Translations under genes and position numbers: made by a program
NCBI RefSeq assembly: GCF_011617705.1
Contig: NZ_CP050154.1
Coordinates: forward strand, 1,798,001 to 1,862,000
Length of the DNA stretch: 64,000 nt
Direction of reading: 5' to 3'
From: Brevibacterium limosum
Lineage (GTDB): Bacteria; Actinomycetota; Actinomycetes; Actinomycetales; Brevibacteriaceae
The notes under the pieces: model-generated
What the model was told of the DNA's origin: nothing
What the model saw: the letters and a program-made list of their open reading frames with translations, nothing else
Database searches by the model: none
Shown here: positions 32,883 through 41,699 of the stretch, one piece after another
Numbering within the stretch: position 1 is the stretch's first letter
Layout: every line of letters starts with the position of its first letter

Positions 32883-34559
32883 ATGTCTACAGCAATCACT
32901 GTGTCCGAACTGGACTTCCGCCTCGGCGACGATACCGAGATCTTCTCCGGACTCACCGCCGCCATCCCTGCTGACCTCGTCGGACTGGTCGGTGACAATG
33001 GGATTGGCAAATCGACGTTCGCCCGCATCCTCGCCGGTCGTCTGCGCGCCTCGGCCGGAACCGTCACGGGTGCCGACGGCGCCGTCTACATCGATCAGCT
33101 GCTGCCGCATTCGACGCAGCGGGTCGACTCCGCCTTGGACATCGCCTCCGTCAGGCAAGCGCTGGGCCGCGCCCTGGACGGAGAGGCGACCGGCTCCGAT
33201 TTCGACCTCATCGGCGATGACTGGGACATCGAGGAGCGTGCCCTGGCGGCCCTGGCCGACCTCGGCCTGCACCTGAGCGCGGGCGACCTCGATCGGAGCC
33301 TGAGCAGCTTCTCCGGCGGACAGGCCACGCGCATCGGACTGGCCCGAGCCGCACTGGTCGGGGACAGCTGGCTGATCCTCGACGAGCCGAGCAACAACCT
33401 CGACGGGAACGGTCGGGGACTGCTGAGGACTCTGCTCACCGCACGCCGCGGACCCACCCTCGTCATCTCCCACGACCGAGCCCTGCTCACGCATACGAAC
33501 TCGATCATCGAGATGACCGACCGACTGCGCGTCTACGGCGGGAACTTCGACGACTACGAAGCCATGGTCGCAGCGGAAGAAGAGGCCAAGCAGCAGAAGG
33601 TCACCGACGCGAAGAAGTCCCACCAGTTCGAGAAGCGACAGCGCATCGAACTGGAGACGAAGCTCGCACGGGCCGACCGAAAGGCGGCGAAGGACAAAGA
33701 GAACAAACGCCGACCGAAGATCGTGATGAACGGGCTGACGAACTTCGCCGAGAAGTCAGCGGCCAAACGACGCGGGGACAAAGCCGCCGACGAAGCAGCC
33801 GCCCGGGACGAACTCACCGCCGCCAAGGACGCGCTGCGCCGAACATCGAGCGTCCGCCTCGACCTGCCGGACACCCAGGTCCACGCGACCAAACGGGTCC
33901 TCGAGATCTCCACGGCCGCCTCGGCGAGGTCCGAACGTCCGCAGACGATCGTCGGTCCCGAGCGGATCCGGCTGACCGGACCGAACGGGGCGGGGAAGTC
34001 GACCCTGCTGGCGGCGATCCTGGCGGCTGCCAACGGCCAGGACGGGCAGGGCGGGGACACGGGCGACACTGTCGAGGGACACGCGGGGGCCGAAACCGGT
34101 CCGCCGGTCGCCGAACTCTTCGGCGACCTCGCCATCACCGTTTCCGCACCGACGGCTCACCTCGACCAGCAGTACCGACTGCCCGGGGAGCTGACGGTGA
34201 TGGAGGCGGTGCGAGCAGGCAACCCGCAGCTCGACCCGCACCGCGTCCACGAGGTGCTCGCGGCCATGGGACTGCGCGCCGGACGCACCGACCAGATCTG
34301 TAAGACCCTGTCCGGTGGGGAGCGCTTCCGCGTCGCCTTGGCCTCAGGGCTCCTCCAGGACCCGGCTCCGCAGCTGCTCATCCTCGACGAACCGGGCAAC
34401 AATCTCGACCTGTCATCGCTCGAGGCGCTGGTGACCGCTCTCGAAGGATTCGGCGGTGCCATGGTGATCGTCACCCACGACGACCGGCTCGCCGCCGAGC
34501 TCTCCGTCGACACCGAATGGGACGTGCGGGAATTTCTGCGCACGGAAGCCGTTGATTGA
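32883..34559 (+). CDS. ABC-F ATPase (ribosome protection / translation factor type)
   Basis: The 558-residue protein has two ABC cassettes without membrane segments: Walker A GDNGIGKST and GPNGAGKST, signatures SFSGGQATRIGLARAAL and LSGGERFRVALASGLL, Walker B LILDEPSNNLD and LILDEPGNNLD, joined by a charged linker (KKSHQFEKRQRIELETKLARADRKAAKDKENKRRPKIVMN). ABC-F proteins act on the ribosome, and many give resistance to macrolides, lincosamides, streptogramins or pleuromutilins. An ATG at 32871 would add four residues; GAGGA supports 32883. The upstream leader suggests drug induction. Confidence 0.92.
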   Translation: MSTAITVSELDFRLGDDTEIFSGLTAAIPADLVGLVGDNGIGKSTFARILAGRLRASAGTVTGADGAVYIDQLLPHSTQRVDSALDIASVRQALGRALDGEATGSDFDLIGDDWDIEERALAALADLGLHLSAGDLDRSLSSFSGGQATRIGLARAALVGDSWLILDEPSNNLDGNGRGLLRTLLTARRGPTLVISHDRALLTHTNSIIEMTDRLRVYGGNFDDYEAMVAAEEEAKQQKVTDAKKSHQFEKRQRIELETKLARADRKAAKDKENKRRPKIVMNGLTNFAEKSAAKRRGDKAADEAAARDELTAAKDALRRTSSVRLDLPDTQVHATKRVLEISTAASARSERPQTIVGPERIRLTGPNGAGKSTLLAAILAAANGQDGQGGDTGDTVEGHAGAETGPPVAELFGDLAITVSAPTAHLDQQYRLPGELTVMEAVRAGNPQLDPHRVHEVLAAMGLRAGRTDQICKTLSGGERFRVALASGLLQDPAPQLLILDEPGNNLDLSSLEALVTALEGFGGAMVIVTHDDRLAAELSVDTEWDVREFLRTEAVD

Positions 34560-34636
34560 GTTGAGACGAAACGGATGAGTCGAGGCGGCGAAGCAGGCGG
34601 AAGAGGCAGACGAATGTGCGATTTTGACTTGACTGG

Positions 34637-34642
34637 GATAAT
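34637..34642 (+). promoter_or_regulatory. Extended -10 of the dus operon (leaderless)
   Basis: TGG-GATAAT places a GATAAT hexamer six nt before the GTG at 34649, the same arrangement as at recO. No Shine-Dalgarno sequence is present. Confidence 0.65.
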
Positions 34643-34648
34643 GGTTGC

Positions 34649-35836
34649 GTGAGTGTCATCAGCCCTGCCCCAGAAACCGCATCCCCGAAGCCCGAAACCG
34701 CCCTGCGCATCGGGCCCATCGAGCTGTCCTCCCCAGTCGTGCTCGCCCCCATGGCCGGGATCACGAACACCGCGTTCCGCCGCCTGTGCCGCGAATACGG
34801 GGCAGGACTCTACGTGACCGAAATGGTCACCACCCGAGCCCTGGTCGAGCGCAATCCGAAGACGATGCGCATCATCCACCACGAACCCTATGAGACCCCG
34901 CGCTCCGTCCAGCTCTACGGAGTCGACCCGGCGACCATGGGCCAGGCCGTGCGGATGCTCGTCGAAGAGGATCGCGCCGACCACATCGACCTCAACTTCG
35001 GCTGCCCCGTCCCCAAGGTCACGCGCAAGGGCGGCGGCTCCGCGCTGCCGTGGAAGCAGGACCTGTTCACATCCATCGTCACGACAGCCGTCACCGAGGC
35101 GGCCCGCCGGGACGTGCCGGTGACCGTGAAGATGCGCAAGGGCATCGACGCCGACCACACGACGTTCCTCGACGCCGCCGAGACCGCCCGCAACGCCGGA
35201 GTCGCCGCCGTCGCCCTGCACGGGCGCACCGCTGCCGACCTCTACTCGGGGACGGCGGACTGGGACGCGATCGCCCGCCTCAAGGACCACCTCGGCGATA
35301 CCGTTCCGGTGCTCGGCAACGGTGACATCTTCGCCGCCGAGGATGCCCTGGACATGATGGCCAAGACCGGCTGTGACGGTGTCGTCATCGGTCGCGGCTG
35401 TCAGGGCAGGCCGTGGCTGTTCGGCGATCTCGCGAACGCTCTGGGCGGCAGCGACGAACGCCATCGTCCCGGACTCGCCGAGGTGGCTCGGGCCGTGTAC
35501 AAACACGGCGAATACCTCGTCGACCATTTTGAGGACGAATTCCTCGGCGTGCGTGACCTGCGCAAACACATCGCCTGGTACTTCAAGGGCTACCCGGTCG
35601 GGGGAGAGCTGCGCAGCCAGCTGGCCATGGTGTCCTCGCTGGAGGAACTCGCCGGACTGCTCGACCAGCTCGACGATAACGCCCCGTACCCGGGAGAAGC
35701 CGCCGAAGGGTCCCGCGGCCGCACCACCCGGCCGAAGAAGCCGCACCTGCCCGAAGGCTGGTTGGACTCCCGCATCTTCGATCCCAGCGGGAAATCGCTG
35801 CTGTCGGAGGCCGAACTCGACATCTCAGGAGGATGA
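34649..35836 (+). CDS. dusB: tRNA-dihydrouridine synthase (DusB-like)
   Basis: This flavoenzyme reduces uridines in the tRNA D-loop. The 395-residue protein has VVLAPMAGITNTAFRRLCREYG, the catalytic-Cys motif IDLNFGCPVPKVTRKGGGSAL, VTVKMRKG, ALHGRTAADLYSG and VIGRGCQGRPWLFGD, all typical of Dus enzymes. It begins with GTG, and its stop overlaps the start region of the dGTPase gene. The order dus-dgt-dnaG is common in Actinobacteria. Confidence 0.95.
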   Translation: MSVISPAPETASPKPETALRIGPIELSSPVVLAPMAGITNTAFRRLCREYGAGLYVTEMVTTRALVERNPKTMRIIHHEPYETPRSVQLYGVDPATMGQAVRMLVEEDRADHIDLNFGCPVPKVTRKGGGSALPWKQDLFTSIVTTAVTEAARRDVPVTVKMRKGIDADHTTFLDAAETARNAGVAAVALHGRTAADLYSGTADWDAIARLKDHLGDTVPVLGNGDIFAAEDALDMMAKTGCDGVVIGRGCQGRPWLFGDLANALGGSDERHRPGLAEVARAVYKHGEYLVDHFEDEFLGVRDLRKHIAWYFKGYPVGGELRSQLAMVSSLEELAGLLDQLDDNAPYPGEAAEGSRGRTTRPKKPHLPEGWLDSRIFDPSGKSLLSEAELDISGG

Positions 35837-35838
35837 GA

Positions 35839-37146
35839 ATGCCCTTCGACACTCACCCGCACACCTCGGTGCGGACGGGTACCGTGGCGGTCTACTCGCT
35901 GTGGGACGAGGAACGGTGGGTGAGCGAACCGGCGAAGAATCCTCGGCGTTCGGCCTTCCAGCGCGACCGCGCCCGCGTTCTCCACTCCTCGGGTCTGCGC
36001 CGCCTCGGTGCAAAGACCCAGGTCGTCTCCCCGGGTACGGACGATTTCGTCCGCACGCGCCTCACCCACTCCCTCGAGGTCGCCCAGGTCGGACGCGAGC
36101 TCGCCCGCTACCTCGGCTGCGATCCCGACATCGTCGACACCGCCTGCCTGTCCCACGACCTCGGGCACCCGCCCTTCGGCCATCACGGGGAGACGATCCT
36201 CGATGCCCTGTGCCGAGACATCGGGGGCTTCGAAGGCAATGCGCAGACCCTGCGCCTGGTCACCCGGATCGAACCGAAGGTCATCGCCGACGACGGCCGC
36301 CCGGCCGGTCTCAACCTGTCTCGAGCCAGCCTCGACGCGCTGACGAAGTACCCATGGCCGCGGGCCGAAGCCACGGCCGGTCGCCGCGACTCCGGGGTGC
36401 GCAAATTCGGTGTCTACGATGACGACCGCGCCGTCTTCGACTTCTACCGCGACGGCATCGACAACGGCAAGAGGTGCATCGAAGCCCAGGTCATGGACTT
36501 GGCCGATGACATCTCCTATTCCGTCCACGACGTCGAGGACGCCATCGTCGCAGGCCACCTCGACCTCGCCGACTTCGTTGCCGAGGACCGACGGGCAGAG
36601 CTCTTCGACATCACCCGTCAGTGGTACCTGCCGGAGACCGCGGACGCGGAGATGGATAAGGCACTCGGTCGCCTGCAGGCCGCCGCATACTGGCCCAAGG
36701 AGGCCTTCGACGGATCCCGCCGTGCTCAGGCCGGTCTCAAACACATGACCAGTCAGCTCATCGGACGCTTCGTCGGCGCCGCGGAATCCGCGACCCGTGA
36801 GGAATTCGGGTGGGAGCCTCTGGCCCGGTACTCGGCCTCGCTCGTCGTGCCCGAGTCGACCATGGTCGAGATCGCCGTGCTCAAGGGCATGGCCACACTC
36901 ACGGTGATGGTCGCCGAGGATCGGCTGCGGCTCCATGACATCCAGGCCGCCGTCATCAGCGAACTCGCGGAATGGTACTCGGAATCACCGGACAAGCTCG
37001 ATCCGATGTTCCGCGGCGATCATGCCGAGGCCGCCGACGATTCCGCCCGGCTGCGTGTCATCGTCGACCAGATCGCGTCCCTGACCGACCATTCCGCTTG
37101 GGCCCTGTACCACCACCTCAACGCCGGAGCGGAGGATCGGCTCTAG
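35839..37146 (+). CDS. dgt: Deoxyguanosinetriphosphate triphosphohydrolase-like protein
   Basis: The HD-domain protein of 435 residues shows RTGTVAVYSLWDEERW, NPRRSAFQRDRARVLHSSGLRRLGAKTQV, RTRLTHSLEVAQVGRELA and the metal-binding SHDLGHPPFGHHGE; later YSVHDVEDAI completes the active site. It likely hydrolyses dNTPs to nucleosides and triphosphate. Of two ATGs, 35839 is used because AGGAGG (35827-35832) is six nt upstream, while the ATG at 35833 directly abuts it. It lies just after dusB and 3 nt before dnaG. Confidence 0.93.
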   Translation: MPFDTHPHTSVRTGTVAVYSLWDEERWVSEPAKNPRRSAFQRDRARVLHSSGLRRLGAKTQVVSPGTDDFVRTRLTHSLEVAQVGRELARYLGCDPDIVDTACLSHDLGHPPFGHHGETILDALCRDIGGFEGNAQTLRLVTRIEPKVIADDGRPAGLNLSRASLDALTKYPWPRAEATAGRRDSGVRKFGVYDDDRAVFDFYRDGIDNGKRCIEAQVMDLADDISYSVHDVEDAIVAGHLDLADFVAEDRRAELFDITRQWYLPETADAEMDKALGRLQAAAYWPKEAFDGSRRAQAGLKHMTSQLIGRFVGAAESATREEFGWEPLARYSASLVVPESTMVEIAVLKGMATLTVMVAEDRLRLHDIQAAVISELAEWYSESPDKLDPMFRGDHAEAADDSARLRVIVDQIASLTDHSAWALYHHLNAGAEDRL

Positions 37147-37149
37147 ACC

Positions 37150-39168
37150 ATGGCCGGACTCATCAAGCGCGAGGACATCGACGAACTGCGCAGCCGCACG
37201 CGCATCGACGAGGTGATCGGAGAATTCGTCACCCTCAGGACCGCGGGAATCGGATCGCTCAAGGGGCTGTGCCCCTTCCACGACGAGAAGACCCCGTCGT
37301 TCACGGTGCGCCCGCAGGTCGGGATGTACCACTGCTTCGGCTGCGGTGAGTCCGGAGACGTGTTCACCTTTCTGCAGAAGGTCGAACAGCTCAGCTTCGT
37401 CGAGGCCGTCGAGACGCTGGCCGGCAAGGCCGGAATGCACCTGCGCTACGAGGACGGGAAAGGACCCGACCGGGAGCAGGCGAGCCGGAGACAGCGGCTG
37501 CTGGAGATGCACGAGGTCGCGCAGCGCTTCTTCGCACAGGCCTTGGAGTCCGAAGCCGGACAGATCGGTCGCGAGTTCCTCACCGGGCGCGGCTTCCCGG
37601 CCGAATCGAGCCGGGACTTCGGCCTCGGCTTCGCCCCGAAGTCCTGGGACGCACTGACGACGCACCTGCGCAAGGCAGGTTTCACCGATGAGGAGATCCT
37701 CGCCGCGGGTCTGGCCAGCGAAGGCGGTCGCGGGATCTACGACCGGTTCCGCGGCCGGGTGATCTGGCCGATCAAGGACATGACGGCCCGGACCATCGGC
37801 TTCGGTGCCCGCCGGCTCTATGACGATGACAAAGGGCCGAAGTACCTCAACACTCCGGAGACCGCGCTCTATCACAAGAACCAGGTCCTCTACGGACTCG
37901 ACCTGGCGAAGAAGTCGATTGCGAAGACCAAACGCGTCGTCGTCGTCGAGGGCTACACCGACGTCATGGCCGCCCATATGGCCGGAGTCGATCAGGCCGT
38001 GGCCACCTGCGGTACGGCCTTCGGCGCCGAACACGTGAAGATCATCCGACGCCTCCTCGGCGACGACCCCACCGGGCAGGTGATCTTCACCTTCGACGGT
38101 GACGCCGCCGGGCAGAAGGCCGCACTCAAGGCCTTCGAATTCGAGAACCTGTTCACCGCCCAGACCTTCGTCGCCGTCGAACCCGACGGACTCGACCCCT
38201 GCGACCTGCGCATGCAGAAGGGCGACGCGGCCCTGCGCGAACTCATCGACGGGTGCAAGCCGCTCTTCGAATTCGTCATCACCACCGCGGTCTCCCGCTT
38301 CGACCTCGACACGGTCGAAGGGCGGATCTCCGCGGTGAAGGCCGCCGCCGAGGTGCTCACCGACATCCGCGACCGCAACAGCCTCTCCCACTACTATCGC
38401 TTCGTCGCCGGCCGCATCGGCGTCGACATCGACGAGGTGGAGGCCGCCGTTCGCACCGCCGCCCGCCAACCGAAGCAGAACCACCGGGACCAGCCGAGCA
38501 ATCGGCCCGGGTTCCGCGACGGTCCGCCTCCCGCACCTGCGCAGAACTTCCGCAGCGGACCACCGCCTCCGCCCGCAGCACAGGCGCCCGCCGAGGCGGC
38601 ACCGGAGCCGGCGGCCGCCTCGGCGGGGGAGATCTCCGATGAGCGCAGGATCGAATACGTCTACGAAGAACGCCCCGACGTCTCGAACCTCTCGGCCCCG
38701 ATCAGCCCTGCCCGACTGAAGACGGAGAAGGGCGTGCTCATGGTCGCCCTCCAGCATCCCGAGGTCGTGAATGCGAAGCTCTTCGACTCGCTGTCCGCGA
38801 AGGCCTTCGAGCACCCCGGCTACCGACGGATCCAGGAAGCGGTCAAACAGGCCGGCGGTTTGGGTGCCGCCGGCGCCGTCCAGTCGAAATGGGCCGAACG
38901 CGTCCTCGAGGCCAGCGCCGAGGATCTCAAACCCTACGTGGCCCAGCTGCTCGTGACGCCGCTGCCGGTGATCGAGGGAACCGGGATCGACCGTTTCGCC
39001 CGCGGAATCGTCGCCCGACTCTTCGACTACGACCTCGAACGCATCGCCAAGGAGCTCCACTCCCGCCTGCAGCGCCAGGACACCGGCGACGGAGCCGGCC
39101 AGGCCGCGCTGCTCGGTCAGCTGCAGACTCTCGAGCAGCACCGGGCGCGGCTGAAGATGCTCATGTAG
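37150..39168 (+). CDS. dnaG: DNA primase
   Basis: DnaG makes RNA primers at the replication fork. The 672-residue protein has the zinc-binding domain CPFHDEKTPSFTVRPQVGMYHCFGCGESGD, the RNA polymerase core with FRGRVIWPIKDMTARTIGFGARRL, the TOPRIM motifs VVVEGYTDVMAAHMAGV and FTFDGDAAGQKAA, a Pro/Gln-rich linker (about residues 440-490), and a C-terminal helicase-binding domain that ends LQTLEQHRARLKMLM. It starts 3 nt after dgt, so the three genes dus-dgt-dnaG are one operon. Confidence 0.97.
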   Translation: MAGLIKREDIDELRSRTRIDEVIGEFVTLRTAGIGSLKGLCPFHDEKTPSFTVRPQVGMYHCFGCGESGDVFTFLQKVEQLSFVEAVETLAGKAGMHLRYEDGKGPDREQASRRQRLLEMHEVAQRFFAQALESEAGQIGREFLTGRGFPAESSRDFGLGFAPKSWDALTTHLRKAGFTDEEILAAGLASEGGRGIYDRFRGRVIWPIKDMTARTIGFGARRLYDDDKGPKYLNTPETALYHKNQVLYGLDLAKKSIAKTKRVVVVEGYTDVMAAHMAGVDQAVATCGTAFGAEHVKIIRRLLGDDPTGQVIFTFDGDAAGQKAALKAFEFENLFTAQTFVAVEPDGLDPCDLRMQKGDAALRELIDGCKPLFEFVITTAVSRFDLDTVEGRISAVKAAAEVLTDIRDRNSLSHYYRFVAGRIGVDIDEVEAAVRTAARQPKQNHRDQPSNRPGFRDGPPPAPAQNFRSGPPPPPAAQAPAEAAPEPAAASAGEISDERRIEYVYEERPDVSNLSAPISPARLKTEKGVLMVALQHPEVVNAKLFDSLSAKAFEHPGYRRIQEAVKQAGGLGAAGAVQSKWAERVLEASAEDLKPYVAQLLVTPLPVIEGTGIDRFARGIVARLFDYDLERIAKELHSRLQRQDTGDGAGQAALLGQLQTLEQHRARLKMLM

Positions 39169-39221
39169 AACACTGCACACAGTGAAATAGTGCACAATTG
39201 CATATTTGCAGTTGGTGAAAG

Positions 39222-39240
39222 TTTGCATGTGGTGCAAAAT
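39222..39240. promoter_or_regulatory. Candidate TetR operator overlapping a -10 element
   Basis: TTTGCA (39222-39227) and TGCAAA (39233-39238) form an inverted repeat with a 5-nt spacer. A CAAAAT hexamer (39235-39240) lies six nt before the ATG at 39247, so binding would block it. Related TTGCA and TGCAC words are dense in the AT-rich stretch 39180-39246, suggesting more than one site. Confidence 0.55.
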
Positions 39241-39246
39241 GTACGT

Positions 39247-39891
39247 ATGCCCGTAGAAGAAACCCTGCGCTCGAAGAAGGCACGGCTGACCCGCAACGCC
39301 CTCCACGAGGCGGCGATCACCCGTGTCCTCGAAGACGGCCTGGCCTGCGCGACGGTGGCGACCATCGCCGCCGACGCAGGAGTGTCCACGCGCACCTTCT
39401 TCAACTACTTCGAGACGAAAGAGGACGCGATCGTCGGCCTCGGATCCGAGGTCAGCGTCGACGAGGGCCTCGCCTTCGACTACGTCCACAGCCCCGCCGG
39501 ACTCGACACATTGGCCGAAGACACGGCGCGCTTCCTCCGCGAAGCGCTGCTCGTCGGCTCCGTCGATCCCAAACTGCCGGCCCGGCGCCGCCGCCTCTTC
39601 GCCCTCTACCCGGAACTCGTGAGCAAGAGCTTCGACCGGGCCGAAGCACTCGAAGAGATCGTCACCGGACATGTGCTCGAGCGGCTGCGCCGCCTCGGCC
39701 AGGAGTTCTCCTCCGATGAGTCCGCCTGGCGCAGCGCACGCATGCTCACCCAACTCTGCCGCGTCCCGCTGACCCATGCGGGGCAGACGATCAAAGCCAA
39801 TCCGGAGACGGTCGACGACAAGGGCGGGACCAAAGCGATCTTCGAAGATTCCCTGGGCCTGTTCCGCAAGGTACTGGACCGACTGCAATGA
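39247..39891 (+). CDS. TetR-family transcriptional regulator
   Basis: The 214-residue protein has the TetR HTH TVATIAADAGVSTRTFFNYFETKEDAI after TRNALHEAAITRVLEDG, and a variable ligand domain. Its stop overlaps the start of the MFS exporter gene (ATGA), so it almost certainly controls that pump. Translation from the ATG at 39247 is preferred over an earlier frame start at 39190 because the HTH family sequence begins shortly after it and the upstream DNA holds the putative operator. Confidence 0.93.
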   Translation: MPVEETLRSKKARLTRNALHEAAITRVLEDGLACATVATIAADAGVSTRTFFNYFETKEDAIVGLGSEVSVDEGLAFDYVHSPAGLDTLAEDTARFLREALLVGSVDPKLPARRRRLFALYPELVSKSFDRAEALEEIVTGHVLERLRRLGQEFSSDESAWRSARMLTQLCRVPLTHAGQTIKANPETVDDKGGTKAIFEDSLGLFRKVLDRLQ

Positions 39892-41699
39892 CGAAAGCTG
39901 TGATGAGAAACAACCACGAACCAGATACGAAGACGATGACGGCAACCACCTCGAAGAACTCAGCCGCAGCGGGACCCGACGCACAGACCGAGCCGATGGC
40001 CACCTCGGCGATCATTCTGCTCTTCGTCGGCCTGATGATCGCGATGTTCATGTTCTCGCTCAATCAGACCGTGCTGGCCACCGCCCTGCCGACCATCGTC
40101 GGCGAGCTCGACGGCGTCGACCAGATGCTGTGGGTCTCGACCGCATTCATGCTCGCCTCGACGATCATGATGCCCGTCTACGGCAAGGTCGGTGACCTGT
40201 TCGGACGCAAGCCCCTGTTCATGTTCGCCATCTGCTGCTTCCTGCTGGGCTCGGTCTTCGCCCTCATCGCGAATGAGATGTCGACGCTGATCGTCGGCCG
40301 CGTGCTCCAGGGAATCGGCGGCGGCGGAATGATGATCCTCTCGCAGTCGATCATCGCCTCCGTCGTCCCCGCCCGCGAACGCGGCAAATACATGGGCATC
40401 ATGGGCTCGGCCTTCGCCGTGTCGTCGGTGGCCGGACCGCTCATCGGCGGCTGGCTGACCGAAGGGCCCGGATGGCGTTGGGCCTTCGCCATCAACTTCC
40501 CGCTGGGCATAATCGCCCTCGTCGCCGCCGCCGTGTTCCTCAAGGTGCCCAAGCACGCGCGGGGCAGCGGACCACGCCCGAAGGTCGACGTCATCGGCAT
40601 GGCGCTCATCTCCGTCGTCACCTCCAGCATCGTGCTCACCTCCGCCTGGGGCGGACACGACTACGAATGGGGATCCTGGCAGATCAACGGCCTCATCGTC
40701 ACCGGAATCGTCGCCGCCGTGGCCTTCGTGTTCGTCGAACTCAAGGTGAGCGAACCCGTCATCCCGATGCATCTGTTCACCAACCGCGACTTCCTGCTGT
40801 GCACGATCGCCGGTCTCTTCGTCGGCATCGGCATGTTCGGTGTGCTCTCCTATATGCCCACCTACCTGCAGATGGTCCACGGAATCGACGCCACAGTCGC
40901 AGGCCTGATGATGGTGCCGATGATGGGCACCATGCTTGTGTCCTCGACCCTGGTCGGGTTCATCGTCTCCCGCACCGGCAAGTACAAGAAGTACCCGCTG
41001 ACCGGCATCCTCATCATGGCCGCCTCGCTCGTCCTGCTCTCCCAGCTGAAGGCCGAGAGCTCGGCCTGGGAGACCATCGGCTGCCTGGCGCTGCTCGGAC
41101 TCGGACTGGGCCTGAGCATGCAGACTCTCGTCCTCGTCGTCCAGAACGCCTTCCCGGTGTCCATGGTCGGCACGGCGACGGCATCGAACAACTACTTCCG
41201 CCAGGTCGGTGCCACCCTGGGCATGGCCTTCATCGGATCGGTGTTCACCCAACGACTCATGGACAACATCAAGTCCGGAATCACGGAGATCGCGAAGGCG
41301 GCCCCGAGCGGTCACATGCCGAAGGTCTCCTCGACGGGGCTGACCCCTGAGATCGTGTCGAAGCTGCCGGAGCCGCTGCACTCTCTCATCATCACCTCCT
41401 ACAACGACGCCCTCGTCCCACTGTTCCTGTGGGTGGCACCGCTGGCCGTCCTCGGCTTCGTCTTCCTCTGCTTCCTGCCCAACACTCCGCTGGCGCAGAC
41501 GCTGAAGAACGAACCGGCTCAGCGGGAGAGCGTCGATGTCGGAGCAGAGAACGCTGTGGTCGCGTCCGCGTCGGTATCCGCCCCCGCCGGGTCTTCATCG
41601 GTTAGTGTGGCAGAAAGCCCACTGCTGGAGGAGCCGAGGAATGACGGTACTGACCATACTCAACTCGCCCGGGACCGAGATCCCCGAACTGATCACTGA
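39888..41699 (+). CDS. MFS drug exporter, DHA2 family (14 membrane segments)
   Basis: The 603-residue transporter has MATSAIILLFVGLMIAMFMFSLNQTVLATALPTIVGEL, the motif-A type loop GKVGDLFGRKPLF, motif C AFAVSSVAGPLIGGWLTEGPGWRWAFAINFPLG, and about 14 hydrophobic helices, as in EmrB/QacA. It is a proton-driven exporter; the substrate is unknown. The start overlaps the TetR stop. The last 60 residues form a polar tail whose coding overlaps the next gene by 59 nt, which is unusual. Confidence 0.93.
   Translation: MTKAVMRNNHEPDTKTMTATTSKNSAAAGPDAQTEPMATSAIILLFVGLMIAMFMFSLNQTVLATALPTIVGELDGVDQMLWVSTAFMLASTIMMPVYGKVGDLFGRKPLFMFAICCFLLGSVFALIANEMSTLIVGRVLQGIGGGGMMILSQSIIASVVPARERGKYMGIMGSAFAVSSVAGPLIGGWLTEGPGWRWAFAINFPLGIIALVAAAVFLKVPKHARGSGPRPKVDVIGMALISVVTSSIVLTSAWGGHDYEWGSWQINGLIVTGIVAAVAFVFVELKVSEPVIPMHLFTNRDFLLCTIAGLFVGIGMFGVLSYMPTYLQMVHGIDATVAGLMMVPMMGTMLVSSTLVGFIVSRTGKYKKYPLTGILIMAASLVLLSQLKAESSAWETIGCLALLGLGLGLSMQTLVLVVQNAFPVSMVGTATASNNYFRQVGATLGMAFIGSVFTQRLMDNIKSGITEIAKAAPSGHMPKVSSTGLTPEIVSKLPEPLHSLIITSYNDALVPLFLWVAPLAVLGFVFLCFLPNTPLAQTLKNEPAQRESVDVGAENAVVASASVSAPAGSSSVSVAESPLLEEPRNDGTDHTQLARDRDPRTDH

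Noticed and set aside
36985..39984. 999-codon open frame on the minus strand opposite dnaG
   Set aside because: It is an antisense shadow of dnaG and TetR; the plus-strand proteins have all family motifs.
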